A stretch of 64,000 nucleotides of DNA. Source: Pseudonocardia cypriaca. GTDB lineage: Bacteria; Actinomycetota; Actinomycetes; Mycobacteriales; Pseudonocardiaceae. A program made the position numbers and the translations under genes. The DNA lies in contig NZ_VFPH01000002.1 in the NCBI RefSeq assembly GCF_006717045.1, forward strand, positions 372,001 through 436,000, read 5' to 3'. The notes beneath the pieces were generated by a model that saw only the letters and a program-made list of their open reading frames with translations, was not told the origin of the DNA and did not search any database. Below are positions 1 through 8,513 of this stretch, piece by piece (position 1 is the stretch's first letter; every line of letters starts with the position of its first letter).

Positions 1-390
1 TACGCCCGCGTCCTGCGCGCGGAGTACCTGCTCCACCGCGACGGGGCCCGCATCTTCAGCGGCACGCGCATCTCCGACCCCGAGGTGGTGCGGGCGAAGG
101 AGCCATGGCTCGCACGCCTGACCGAGGCCGGGTTCACCCTCGCCGGGGCGGACGACGCCACCGATCTGGTCACCGCGTTCGTGGTCGGCTTCGTCATCGA
201 GGAACAGGAGCGGGGGCAGTCAGCGGAGACCGACCCCGGGAGGTACTCGCTCACCGGGCGCGACGCATGGCTGGGCGAGGACGCCGAACTGGTCAAAGCT
301 GCCGGGCACCTGCGCGACGACGGTGACCAGCGGTTCGAACGGCATCTCGGCATCGTTCTCGACGGGCTCGCAGCCCGGCTGGGCAGCTGA
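1..390 (+). CDS. TetR-family regulator, C-terminal part only (5' end outside window)
   Basis: The reading frame is open from base 1 and ends at a TGA at 388-390, so only the ligand-binding/dimerisation part is visible; the helix-turn-helix lies upstream of the window. The 129 visible residues align without a gap at their start to residues 84 onward of the complete TetR protein encoded at 35105-35743: 31 of the first 35 residues are identical, and the motif RFERHLGIVL near the end is shared. That protein looks like a TetR_C (PF02909, tetracycline-repressor-type) regulator, so this one should be too. It sits 5 bp upstream of the two-component genes. Its ligand is unknown. Confidence 0.85.
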   Translation, partial: YARVLRAEYLLHRDGARIFSGTRISDPEVVRAKEPWLARLTEAGFTLAGADDATDLVTAFVVGFVIEEQERGQSAETDPGRYSLTGRDAWLGEDAELVKAAGHLRDDGDQRFERHLGIVLDGLAARLGS

Positions 391-395
391 CGGCC

Positions 396-1082
396 ATGGC
401 CTACACCGTGCTCGTCGCCGACGACGACCGCGCGATCCGCGAGTCACTCGGCCGGGCGCTCGAGCTCGAGGGATACCGCGTGGTCGGGGTCGACGACGGC
501 GTGCAGGCGCTGACCCGTGCTCGTCGTGAAGCCTTCGACGTGCTCGTCCTGGACGTGATGATGCCCGGCCTCGACGGGCTCGGGGTCTGCCGGGTCCTGC
601 GCGCGGACGGGAGCCGGGTCCCGGTGCTGATGCTCACAGCGCGGGTCGAGACGCCGGATCGGGTGCTCGGTCTCGACGCGGGCGCCGACGACTACCTGCC
701 GAAGCCCTTCGAGCTCGACGAGCTACTGGCCCGGCTGCGGGCGCTACTGCGCCGGGCCGCCCCGCCGGACGGGGAGCGCGAGCCCAGCCTGTCGGTCGGC
801 GACCTGCGACTGGATCCGGCGGCCCGGCGCGTGTGGTGGGCGGCCACCGAGCTGACGCTGACCAAGACCGAGTTCGACCTGCTCGAACTGCTCATGCGCA
901 ACGCGGGGGTCGTGCTCGAGCACACCCAGGTCTACGAGCGGATCTGGGGCTACGACTTCGGCGTCGACTCGAAGAACCTGGCCGTCTACATCGGGTACGT
1001 GCGGCGCAAGCTGGCCGCCGCGGGCGCCCCGCCCGTGATCCGGACGATCCGCGGGGTCGGCTACACGGTGCGCCGGTCGTGA
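396..1082 (+). CDS. OmpR/PhoB-family response regulator
   Basis: The 228-residue protein has an N-terminal receiver domain (about 1-115) with the acidic pair D9-D10, phospho-acceptor D53 in VLDVMMPG, T81 and K103 in LPKPFE. A winged-helix DNA-binding domain of the OmpR type follows (about 130-226), ending in the usual IRTIRGVGYTV. It is the partner of the sensor kinase that starts 4 bp before its stop (GTGA overlap), so the two are translationally coupled. MprA and TcrA of mycobacteria are the closest family types I recognise. The ATG at 396 is taken as the start because it precedes the receiver fold directly; I see no clear Shine-Dalgarno. Likely targets are its own operon, including the ATPase downstream (inference). 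Confidence 0.93.
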   Translation: MAYTVLVADDDRAIRESLGRALELEGYRVVGVDDGVQALTRARREAFDVLVLDVMMPGLDGLGVCRVLRADGSRVPVLMLTARVETPDRVLGLDAGADDYLPKPFELDELLARLRALLRRAAPPDGEREPSLSVGDLRLDPAARRVWWAATELTLTKTEFDLLELLMRNAGVVLEHTQVYERIWGYDFGVDSKNLAVYIGYVRRKLAAAGAPPVIRTIRGVGYTVRRS

Positions 1083-2512
1083 ACCTCGGGACCCGGCTCG
1101 CGCTGGCCTTCGCCGCCGTCGCCGCCGCCGTCGCCGCAACGGTCGGGGTACTCGCGTTCTACTCGGCGGTCGACCGCGTCGACGGCGAGGTGGACCGCGC
1201 CCTGCAGACCGCAGCGACCGCGGTCGTCGACGGGTACGAGGATGTGCTCCACGCCCCGGTCGCCGAACTCCCCGATGGCTCGCCGGACGGGGGCGACGAC
1301 CGGTCCCGGCCGCTGATCGCGCAGCGCATCGCACCCGATGGCACCGTCACGCCTCTCGGTGGGCGGCCGGTGACCCTCCCCGTCGGACCCGCGGACCGCG
1401 CGCTGGCCTCCGGAACCGTGCGGGGCGCGACGAGAACCACCGAGGTGGCCGTCGGCGACGCCAGTCACGTCGTGGCCTACCGGGTGCTGACCACTGCCCT
1501 CGGCGGGGGGCGCGGAGCGGTGCAGGTCGGCATCGACATCAACCTGTCCCGGCAGGTGCTGAGCGGGCTCGCGAAGGAGGTCACCCTTCTCGCCCTGCTG
1601 GTGACGGTGGTCGCGGCGGGGCTCGGCTGGCTACTGGCGCGCCGGATCGCCCGGCGGCTGGTCCGGCTGACCGCGATCGCCGAGGACGTCAGCGCGGCGG
1701 GATCGGGGGGCGGCGACGTGCCGGTGGAAGGGCGCGACGAGGTGGCCCGGCTGTCGTCCTCGTTCAACACGATGCTGCGACGGCTCGCGGAGTCGCGAGA
1801 AGCGCAGGAGCGGCTGATCCAGGACGCCGCGCACGAGCTCCGCACCCCGCTGACGAGCCTGCGCACCAACGCCCGCGTCCTGCGCCGCCTCGACCGGCTC
1901 GACCCGAGGTCGCGCGAACGGCTGCTCGCCGACGTCGAAGGCGAGACCCGGGAGCTGTCCCACCTGGTCGAGGAGCTGATCACCCTGGCACTGGCCCGTG
2001 GCACGGACGAGGAGGAGGACGACGTCCAGCTCGCCGCGGTCGTCCGAGCGGCCGCCGACCGGACCCGGCGGCGGACCGGACGGGTGATCGGCATCGACTC
2101 CGACCACACCTGGGTGCGCGGGCGGCGTCAGGCGCTGGAACGTGCGGTCGGGAACCTGCTGGAGAACGCGGCCAAGTTCGACACCGGCGGTACCGGGCCG
2201 ATCGACATCTGGGCGCGCCGAGGCACGATCACCGTCTCGGACCGCGGCCCGGGGCTCGCGGCCGGCGACGTCCACCGGGTCTTCGACCGGTTCTACCGGG
2301 CGGACGCCGCGCGATCGCTGCCCGGCTCGGGACTCGGTCTGGCCATCGTCGCCGACATCGCCCATGCGCACGACGGCACGGCGTTCGCGCGCAACCGGCC
2401 GGGTGGCGGCGCCGCGATCGGGATCGAGATCGGCGCGAGCCGTCTCTTACCGGATTCCGACCCGCATCATGATCACGGTTCACCGGTGCCCGAGACAGTG
2501 GTGTGGAGCTGA
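1079..2512 (+). CDS. Sensor histidine kinase (MprB-like)
   Basis: A 477-residue membrane kinase starting at a GTG that overlaps the regulator stop. Membrane segments lie near residues 5-28 and 167-187, flanking an extracytoplasmic sensing region of about 135 residues. A HAMP linker follows, then the HisKA motif AHELRTPLTSL with phospho-accepting H252, the N box NLLENAAKF near 358, and the G boxes SDRGPGLA and GSGLGLAIV. It autophosphorylates and passes phosphate to the regulator encoded upstream; the signal is unknown. The extreme C-terminal tail (RLLPDSDPHHDHGSP onward) is unusual: its coding DNA is matched by a relic on the minus strand near 38.8 kb, so it may instead be conserved as promoter DNA for the ATPase gene. 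Confidence 0.93.
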   Translation: MNLGTRLALAFAAVAAAVAATVGVLAFYSAVDRVDGEVDRALQTAATAVVDGYEDVLHAPVAELPDGSPDGGDDRSRPLIAQRIAPDGTVTPLGGRPVTLPVGPADRALASGTVRGATRTTEVAVGDASHVVAYRVLTTALGGGRGAVQVGIDINLSRQVLSGLAKEVTLLALLVTVVAAGLGWLLARRIARRLVRLTAIAEDVSAAGSGGGDVPVEGRDEVARLSSSFNTMLRRLAESREAQERLIQDAAHELRTPLTSLRTNARVLRRLDRLDPRSRERLLADVEGETRELSHLVEELITLALARGTDEEEDDVQLAAVVRAAADRTRRRTGRVIGIDSDHTWVRGRRQALERAVGNLLENAAKFDTGGTGPIDIWARRGTITVSDRGPGLAAGDVHRVFDRFYRADAARSLPGSGLGLAIVADIAHAHDGTAFARNRPGGGAAIGIEIGASRLLPDSDPHHDHGSPVPETVVWS

Positions 2513-2537
2513 TCCCCCGCGCCATCCAGGAGTGCCC

Positions 2538-5105
2538 GTGCCCGCCCCCGCTCCCCCTCTCGAGGACTCCCCCGCCCGGCCGACCACGACGAGCGCACCC
2601 GGGACCGGGCTGACCGCCGCCCAGGTGGCCGAGCAGCGCCGTGCAGGTGCCACCAACGCCCCGGTGACGGGCACCACCCGCAGCTACGCGGGGATCGTGC
2701 GGACGCACGTCCTCTCCACCTACACCACGATCCTGTTCTCGATCGGTGTCGTACTGCTCGTACTGGCCCGCCCGGGCGACGCCCTGACCAGCGTCGGGAT
2801 CGGCCTGGTCAACGCGCTGATCGGGGCGGCGCAGGAGTGCCGCGCCAAGCGCAAGCTGGACCGGCTCGCACTGCTGGACGACGCCGCCGTCCCGGTCCTC
2901 CGCGACGGCGCCGAGGTCGTCGTCCCCAAAGCAGAGGTCGTCCGCGGCGACCTGGTGCGCGTGCGCGCCGGTAGGCAGATCGTCGTCGACGGGCCGCTGG
3001 TCGCGGGGCACGTCGAGGCCGACGAGTCGCTGCTGACCGGCGAGTCGGACCCGGTCGCCCACGGCGTCGGCGAGACCCTGCTGTCGGGCAGCCACTGCGT
3101 CGCCGGGAACGGATGGCAGCGCGCCGAGCTCGTCGGCGCACGGAGTCACGCGGGCCGGCTCACCGTCGAGGCGCGGACGCTCGCGGTCGAGCGCACGCCG
3201 CTGCAGCGCCAGATCGACGGCGTCGTCCGCCTGACCATGGTCCTCACCGTCGCCCTCAGCGTGATGGTGCTGGGGCAGGCCGTCCTCGGGGGAGAGTCGT
3301 TCCTCGGCATCGTGCAGATCACCGCGGTGCTCGTCGGACTGGTGCCCTACGGGCTGTTCTTCCTCGTCGCCGTCGCCTACGTCCGGGGGGCGACCCGCAT
3401 CGCGCCGCACGGCGCCCTGGTGCAGCAGGTGAACGCCGTCGAGTCGCTCAGCCACGTCGACGTCGTCTGCACCGACAAGACCGGCACCCTGACGACGGGC
3501 CGGCTGACGGTCTCGGAGCTCCGGCCGCTCGGGAACGACCGCTCGCTCGACCTGCGCGCCGTGATCGCCGGCTACGCGGCCTCGGTGACCCACCCGAACC
3601 TCACCTGCACCGCGCTGGCGGCCGAGCTTCCCGGCGAGGCGTGGCCGCTGCGCGACGAGATCGCCTTCACCTCGTCGCTCCGCTGGTCCGGGCAGGTCAC
3701 CCGGGACGGAGCGGCGTGGGTCCTCGGCGCACCGGAGGTGCTCACCCCGCACCTGGTCGCGGAGATCGACGACGAGGTCGTCGCGGACCGCGCGAACCGC
3801 GGGCTGCGGGTCCTGCTGCTGGCGCGGGCCACGCGCCGGGGTGCGCCGCTGCGCGACGACGACGGCCGGCCCGCACTACCTGCCTTGGCGCCGGTGGCGC
3901 TGGTCGTACTCGCCGACGAGCTGCGCGGCGAGGTCGTGGAGAGCGTTCGCCGCTTCCGCGAGAAGGGGGTGGCGATCACGGTGCTCTCCGGCGACGACCC
4001 GCGCACGGTCGCGGCGCTGGCGACCCGGGCCGGGATCGAGGCCGACACCCCGGTCGCCGGCCCGGTCCTCGACACCCTCGACGACGACGCGCTCGACGAT
4101 CTGGTGGACCGCACCACCGTGTACGGGCGGGTCACGCCGGAGCAGAAGGAGCGGGTCGTCGCCGCGCTGCGCCGCCGCGGGCACCACGTCGCGATGCTGG
4201 GCGACGGCGTCAACGACGCACGCGCGTTGAAGCGGGCGCACGTCGGCGTCGCGATGCGCTCCGGCAGCCCCGTCACCCGCGACGTCGCCGACATCGTGCT
4301 GGTCGACGACTCGTTCGCCGCGTTGCTGCCCGCCCGCACCGAGGGCCGTCGGATCATCGACGGGCTCTCGACCTCGCTGTACGTGTTCCTGCCCCGGGTC
4401 GCCGTGCAGGCACTGGTCATCCTGATCACTGCGGCGCTGGGGCTTGCGTTCCCCTACACCCCCGCCCAGGGTGGTCTGACCGCGCTGACGGTGGGGATCC
4501 CGGCGCTGTGCCTGACGATGTGGGCGCGCCCGACCGCCCCCGACCCGCACCTCCTCAGCAGGCTCGCCCGCTTCGTCGCCCCGGTGGCCGTCGTCACCGC
4601 GGCGTTCGGCACGCTCGTCTACGCGGTGCTCCTCGCCTGGCTCCCGGCCAGGCTCGGCACGGGCGCGACGGCGGCGGGCGAGTTCGCGAGCTTCGAGGCC
4701 GGCACCGGTGTGTCCCGGGGCGAGCCCCGGTTCGTCGAGGCCGCGGCCACCCTCGGTGCGCAGACCGGCATGTCCGCCTTCGTCACGCTCGCGTCGTTCC
4801 TGCTGCTGCTCTTCCTGAAGCCGCCACACCGGTTCTTCGCGGCGTGGACCGCGCCGGTCCCCGACCGGCGGCCCGCCTGGCTCACCGCCCTGCTCACGGT
4901 GACGTTCCTGATCGTGGCGGCGGTGCCGGTGCTCTCGTCCTCCTTCGGTCTCGCGGTCGTGCCCGAGGTGTTCGTGATCGCCGTACCCGCGGTGCTCGGC
5001 TGGTACGTGGTGCTCGGGGCCGCCTTCCGCTTCCGCCTCGTCGACCGGCTGGTCGGGCTCGTCCCGCGGCAGCCGCGACGTACCGCCGACCCGGCCACGC
5101 GGTGA
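2538..5105 (+). CDS. P-type cation-transporting ATPase (CtpE-like)
   Basis: An integral membrane ion pump of 855 residues from the chosen start. The phosphorylation motif DKTGT is at D313, the actuator loop has ESLLTGESDPV, and the hinge motif GDGVND lies near residue 555, followed by six predicted C-terminal helices. The LVPYGL segment replaces the PEGL/CPC transport-site motif, as expected for CtpE-type rather than heavy-metal ATPases. Mycobacterial CtpE exports calcium; the same role here is inference. The GTG at 2538 is preferred over the GTG at 2532 because AGGAG ends at 2532, giving 5 bp spacing. Its stop overlaps the DedA-like gene start (GTGA). The first codons and leader recur as a relic at 38.74-38.87 kb. 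Confidence 0.9.
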   Translation: MPAPAPPLEDSPARPTTTSAPGTGLTAAQVAEQRRAGATNAPVTGTTRSYAGIVRTHVLSTYTTILFSIGVVLLVLARPGDALTSVGIGLVNALIGAAQECRAKRKLDRLALLDDAAVPVLRDGAEVVVPKAEVVRGDLVRVRAGRQIVVDGPLVAGHVEADESLLTGESDPVAHGVGETLLSGSHCVAGNGWQRAELVGARSHAGRLTVEARTLAVERTPLQRQIDGVVRLTMVLTVALSVMVLGQAVLGGESFLGIVQITAVLVGLVPYGLFFLVAVAYVRGATRIAPHGALVQQVNAVESLSHVDVVCTDKTGTLTTGRLTVSELRPLGNDRSLDLRAVIAGYAASVTHPNLTCTALAAELPGEAWPLRDEIAFTSSLRWSGQVTRDGAAWVLGAPEVLTPHLVAEIDDEVVADRANRGLRVLLLARATRRGAPLRDDDGRPALPALAPVALVVLADELRGEVVESVRRFREKGVAITVLSGDDPRTVAALATRAGIEADTPVAGPVLDTLDDDALDDLVDRTTVYGRVTPEQKERVVAALRRRGHHVAMLGDGVNDARALKRAHVGVAMRSGSPVTRDVADIVLVDDSFAALLPARTEGRRIIDGLSTSLYVFLPRVAVQALVILITAALGLAFPYTPAQGGLTALTVGIPALCLTMWARPTAPDPHLLSRLARFVAPVAVVTAAFGTLVYAVLLAWLPARLGTGATAAGEFASFEAGTGVSRGEPRFVEAAATLGAQTGMSAFVTLASFLLLLFLKPPHRFFAAWTAPVPDRRPAWLTALLTVTFLIVAAVPVLSSSFGLAVVPEVFVIAVPAVLGWYVVLGAAFRFRLVDRLVGLVPRQPRRTADPATR

Positions 5106-5716
5106 CGGGCGTCGAGGCCGCGGTCATCACGGCACTGGCCGACGATCCGCTGCGGGCGGTGCTCCTCGTCGTGGTCGGCGCCCTGCTGGAAGGTCCGGTC
5201 GTGACGGTCGCGGCGGCTGCCCTGGCCGGCGCGGGCGTGCTGACGTGGTGGAGCGTGTGGCTGGCCGCCGTCTCGGCCGACGTCATCGCGGACACGCTGC
5301 TCTACGCGCTGGGCCGGCACGGCGACCGGGGCCGGCCGCGGCGGGTGCTGGCGCGACTCGGGCTGACCGACGAGCGCCGCGACACGCTCACCGGCGAGGT
5401 CCACGCGCACCTGCCCCGGGTCGTCATCGCCGCCAAGCTCGTCGACCTCGGCGCGGTACCGGCGTTCCTCGCGGCCGGGCTCGCCGGGGTGGGCCTCCGG
5501 CACTTCCTCGCGTGGGTGGTCCCCACCACGATGGTGCGGTCGGGCGTCCTGGTCGGCATCGGGTTCCTCGCAGGCGACCGGTTCTCCGAGGACCTGACCA
5601 CGCGCCCGTGGCTGCTCGCCGTCGGGGGCCTCGCCACCGGAGCAGTGCTGCTCGCCGGTCGGGCGGTGGTCACCCGGCTCACGACGCGGAGCCACCAGTG
5701 GTCGACAGCCCGATGA
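5102..5716 (+). CDS. DedA/VTT-type membrane protein
   Basis: A 204-residue hydrophobic protein with about five membrane segments and the layout of SNARE-associated (VTT/DedA) proteins: N-terminal helices, a charged stretch near residues 70-95 (GRHGDRGRPRRVLARLG), an AKLVDLGAVPAFLAAGLAG re-entrant segment, and C-terminal helices. Family members move or scramble lipids across the cytoplasmic membrane. The GTG start overlaps the ATPase stop, so both are probably made from one transcript under the two-component system. The C-terminal segment (GDRF.E..TTRPWLLAV) is repeated in a truncated copy at 38460-38765. Confidence 0.75.
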   Translation: MTGVEAAVITALADDPLRAVLLVVVGALLEGPVVTVAAAALAGAGVLTWWSVWLAAVSADVIADTLLYALGRHGDRGRPRRVLARLGLTDERRDTLTGEVHAHLPRVVIAAKLVDLGAVPAFLAAGLAGVGLRHFLAWVVPTTMVRSGVLVGIGFLAGDRFSEDLTTRPWLLAVGGLATGAVLLAGRAVVTRLTTRSHQWSTAR

Positions 5717-5747
5717 GAAATAGGCTCGGTGAGGGGCCGGAACACCG

Positions 5748-6614
5748 GTGGACCGAACAGAGGGGCGCCGGGTGGAGCAGCAGCTGAGCCGGAAGATCAA
5801 CGGGCAGCAGATCGCCTACCTGGAGAGCGACGCCGACGACGGCAACCACGACGGTCGTGCGGTCATCTTCGTTCACGGCAACTCGTCTTCGGCCAGGACC
5901 TGGCTCCCGGTGATGACCGGCGAACTCGGCCGGCGGTTCCGCTGCCTCGCGCTGGATCTGCCGGGCCACGGGCAGTCGGAGCCGGCCGGGGACCTCGATG
6001 ACTACTCGCTGCCCGGACACGCGGCCGTGCTCACCGGCTTCGCGCAGGAGCTCGATGCCCGCGATGCGATCATCGTCGGCTGGAGCATGGGCGGGCAGAT
6101 CGCCCTGGAGGCCGCGCCGATGTTGCCGGACGCGAGCGGCTTCGTCATCTTCGGCGCGGCGCCGGTCGCGTCACCTGCACAGTTGGCGGAGGCGTTCCTG
6201 CCGAACCCGGCGATGGGCGCCCTCTTCAGCGCGCACGTCACCGAAGCCGAGGCGGCGCTGGCCGCGGAGAGGTTCACCGCGCCCGGTTCACCACTCGACA
6301 CAGGCGAGTTCGTGTCCGACATCCTGGCCACCGACGGCGCAGCGCGCACCGGGCTGCAGTCCAGTGTCGGGGCGGCCCGGTTCGCCGACGAGATCGCGAT
6401 CGTTGCGGAGCTCCGCCGGCCGCTGGCCATCGTGCAGGGCGGCGACGAGCAGCTGGTCAGCCTCGACTACCTGCGAAAGCTGGACGTCCCTTCGCTGTGG
6501 CGCGGCGAGGTCCAGGTGATCCCGGGCGCCGGACACGCTCCCCACCAAGAGGCACCCCAGCAGTTCGCCGCCCTGCTGGCGGAGTTCATCGGCGATCTCG
6601 ACCACGGACGGTGA
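5748..6614 (+). CDS. Alpha/beta-hydrolase
   Basis: A soluble serine hydrolase of up to 288 residues. Visible features are the oxyanion-hole motif VHGNSSS near residue 45, the nucleophile elbow GWSMGG with S113, and the C-terminal histidine in GAGHAPHQ. The substrate is not predictable from sequence. The GTG at 5748 is used because GAGGGG lies 11 bp before it; a GTG at 5772 that drops eight residues is almost as good. A TAGGCT hexamer that could be a -10 element lies at 5721-5726, so the gene may have its own promoter. It is followed after 54 bp by a methyltransferase gene on the same strand. Confidence 0.85.
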   Translation: MDRTEGRRVEQQLSRKINGQQIAYLESDADDGNHDGRAVIFVHGNSSSARTWLPVMTGELGRRFRCLALDLPGHGQSEPAGDLDDYSLPGHAAVLTGFAQELDARDAIIVGWSMGGQIALEAAPMLPDASGFVIFGAAPVASPAQLAEAFLPNPAMGALFSAHVTEAEAALAAERFTAPGSPLDTGEFVSDILATDGAARTGLQSSVGAARFADEIAIVAELRRPLAIVQGGDEQLVSLDYLRKLDVPSLWRGEVQVIPGAGHAPHQEAPQQFAALLAEFIGDLDHGR

Positions 6615-6668
6615 GCGGCACGTCGCCCGCGGAACCGGCCGGTCACCTGGACGTGGCATCCTCCCGGC

Positions 6669-7490
6669 ATGAGTGACGACGAGGTCCGGGGCACCGGCAT
6701 CGACACGAGCGTCCCGCACTCGGCGCGCATCTGGAACTACTGGCTCGGCGGCAAGGACAACTACGCCGTCGACCGCGCGGCGGGCGACGAGTTCGTGAAG
6801 GTGATGCCGGACATCCTGACCGCGGCCCGTGAGACGCGCGCGTTCCTGATGCGCGCGGTCGGCTACCTCGCCGGCGAGGCGGGCGTCCGTCAGTTCCTCG
6901 ACGTCGGCACGGGCCTGCCCACGGCCAACAACACCCACGAGGTCGCCCAGGCCGTGGCGCCGGATGCGAACGTGGTCTACGTCGACAACGACCCGCTGGT
7001 ACTGGCCCACGCCCGGGCGCTGCTGACGAGCACGCCGCAGGGGCGCACCCGCTACCTGGACGCCGACATGAACGATCCGCAGACCGTGCTCCGCGGCGCG
7101 TCCGAGGTGATCGACCTCGACCGGCCGGTGGCCGTGCTGTTCTTCGGCGTCCTCGGCCACGTCGCCGACACCGCCCACGCCCGGGGCCTGGTGCAGTCGC
7201 TGCTCGCAGCGGTGCCCTCCGGCAGCTACCTCGCCCTCTCCGACGGCGTGCCCACCGAGCAGGCCACTGCCGCGCACGACCAGTACGCCGAGACCGGCGC
7301 GGTGCCGTACCAGCTCCGCACGCCCGACGAGCTGCGCAGCTTCTTCGACGGCCTGGAGTTCGTCGAGCCCGGTTTCGGGCCGGTTCCGCTGTGGCGACCC
7401 GAGCTCGCCGCCACCCCCGACGTGCCGGTCATCGGGCAGCCGGCAGCGGTGCCGGACGCTCCCTGGGGCGGCGTCGCCCGCAAGCCCTGA
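6669..7490 (+). CDS. SAM-dependent methyltransferase, DUF574/PF04672 family
   Basis: A 273-residue protein of the actinobacterial S-adenosyl methyltransferase family PF04672. The family hallmarks are present: SARIWNYWLGGKDNYAVDR (residues 18-36), the SAM-binding loop FLDVGTGLPT (76-85) and the VVYVDNDPLVLAHARALL strand-helix carrying the acidic ribose ligand. Family members are abundant in Streptomyces and Pseudonocardia, and their substrates are mostly unknown. It ends 50 bp before a convergent hydrolase gene, with a hairpin between. Confidence 0.92.
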   Translation: MSDDEVRGTGIDTSVPHSARIWNYWLGGKDNYAVDRAAGDEFVKVMPDILTAARETRAFLMRAVGYLAGEAGVRQFLDVGTGLPTANNTHEVAQAVAPDANVVYVDNDPLVLAHARALLTSTPQGRTRYLDADMNDPQTVLRGASEVIDLDRPVAVLFFGVLGHVADTAHARGLVQSLLAAVPSGSYLALSDGVPTEQATAAHDQYAETGAVPYQLRTPDELRSFFDGLEFVEPGFGPVPLWRPELAATPDVPVIGQPAAVPDAPWGGVARKP

Positions 7491-7506
7491 TCGCGAGCGG
7501 CTTCCT

Positions 7507-7531
7507 CGGCCACGAAGTGATCTCGTGGCCG
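7507..7531. terminator. Hairpin between convergent genes
   Basis: CGGCCACGA (7507-7515), a 7-nt loop and TCGTGGCCG (7523-7531) form a perfect 9-bp stem between two convergent genes. No T-tract follows, which is usual for actinobacterial intrinsic terminators. It could serve both directions. Confidence 0.6.
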
Positions 7532-7540
7532 GTTGGCCGG

Positions 7541-8392
7541 TCACGCGAGCCGGGCGATCTCCTCGGCCACCCGTACCGGCCGGTGCGCGTGGAGATCGTG
7601 GTCGCCGCCGCGGAACTCCACGAGCTCCGCGTCGGCCAGGGCGGTGACCGCCTCGGTGAGCTGTTCGCGTTTCCGGGCCGGGGTGGCGTCGCCGGTCGCC
7701 GCGAGCAGCAGCACGCTGCAGCGCACCGACGGGTAGAGCGTCCGCGGCCGGTGCCGGAGCAGGCTGCCGATGATCGCGCGGTGCCGCTCGCGCTCCAGCC
7801 GCGGCGTCACACTGCCGTCGGCGCGCTCGCGGAGGTTGCCCAGCACCCCTTCGACGGCCGCGTCCGACCAGTCCGGGTGGCCTGCGTGCAAGCTGGCGCG
7901 CACCGCCGCCGAGGTCACGCCGTCGAACCGCGGTGGCGCCAGCACGGACCACGCGGCGTCGAGGTCGGGGAACTGGTCACCGAGGTGCAACCACCCACCG
8001 TCGACGAGCGCGAGCCCGTGCACGAGCCCGGGACGGTCGGCGGCGAGCTGGAGCGCGATGTTGCCACCCCATGCGTGCCCGGCGACGACGGGCGCGCTCC
8101 ACCCGAGGTCCGCGCAGGCCGCGGCGAGGTCCTCGGCGGCCAACCGGGTGGGGTCGGTCGGAGCCGCGTCGAGGTCGTCGGTGTCCGTGTCCGGGACGTC
8201 CTCGGACGAACCATGACCGCGCAGGTCCACTGCGAGCACCGGGTGCCCCGCCTCGGCGAGCCTCGCGGCGACGCCGTCCCACAGCTGGGCGTTGGACGAC
8301 AGGCCGTGCACCAACAGCACCGGCCGGCCACCGCCACCGCGCCAGGAGCGCGCGCCCAGCCCCGCCGGTCCGACCTTGACGACCTCGGGCAT
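7541..8392 (-). CDS. Alpha/beta-hydrolase-fold protein lacking the nucleophile
   Basis: The 283-residue protein has the full alpha/beta-hydrolase outline: LLVHGLSSNAQLW near residues 26-38, DLRGHGSS near 56-63, an elbow at 105-110 and a C-terminal GGDHDLHAH. The elbow reads GHAWGG, with alanine (A107, codon GCA) where active members carry serine or aspartate. It may therefore be inactive as a hydrolase, or act as a binding, chaperone or decarboxylase-like protein. The ATG at 8392 is chosen over the GTG at 8398 because CCAGG lies 5 bp before it. The substrate is unknown. Confidence 0.8.
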   Translation of the reverse strand: MPEVVKVGPAGLGARSWRGGGGRPVLLVHGLSSNAQLWDGVAARLAEAGHPVLAVDLRGHGSSEDVPDTDTDDLDAAPTDPTRLAAEDLAAACADLGWSAPVVAGHAWGGNIALQLAADRPGLVHGLALVDGGWLHLGDQFPDLDAAWSVLAPPRFDGVTSAAVRASLHAGHPDWSDAAVEGVLGNLRERADGSVTPRLERERHRAIIGSLLRHRPRTLYPSVRCSVLLLAATGDATPARKREQLTEAVTALADAELVEFRGGDHDLHAHRPVRVAEEIARLA

Positions 8393-8513
8393 CAGCACCT
8401 GGAGAGCCTAGGGGCGGCCGGGCGGAACCGGTTCGCCGCGGCTCCTTTCGGGACCGACCGTCATCCTCGACGCCCGACCCGCGTGCCCGGCCGGGTTGGC
8501 CACGAGGTGCCGG

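Noticed and set aside
2142..2537. N-terminal extension of the P-type ATPase frame into the kinase gene
   Set aside because: The extension is a low-complexity shadow of the kinase ATPase domain; a ribosome-binding site and the family length support the start at 2538.
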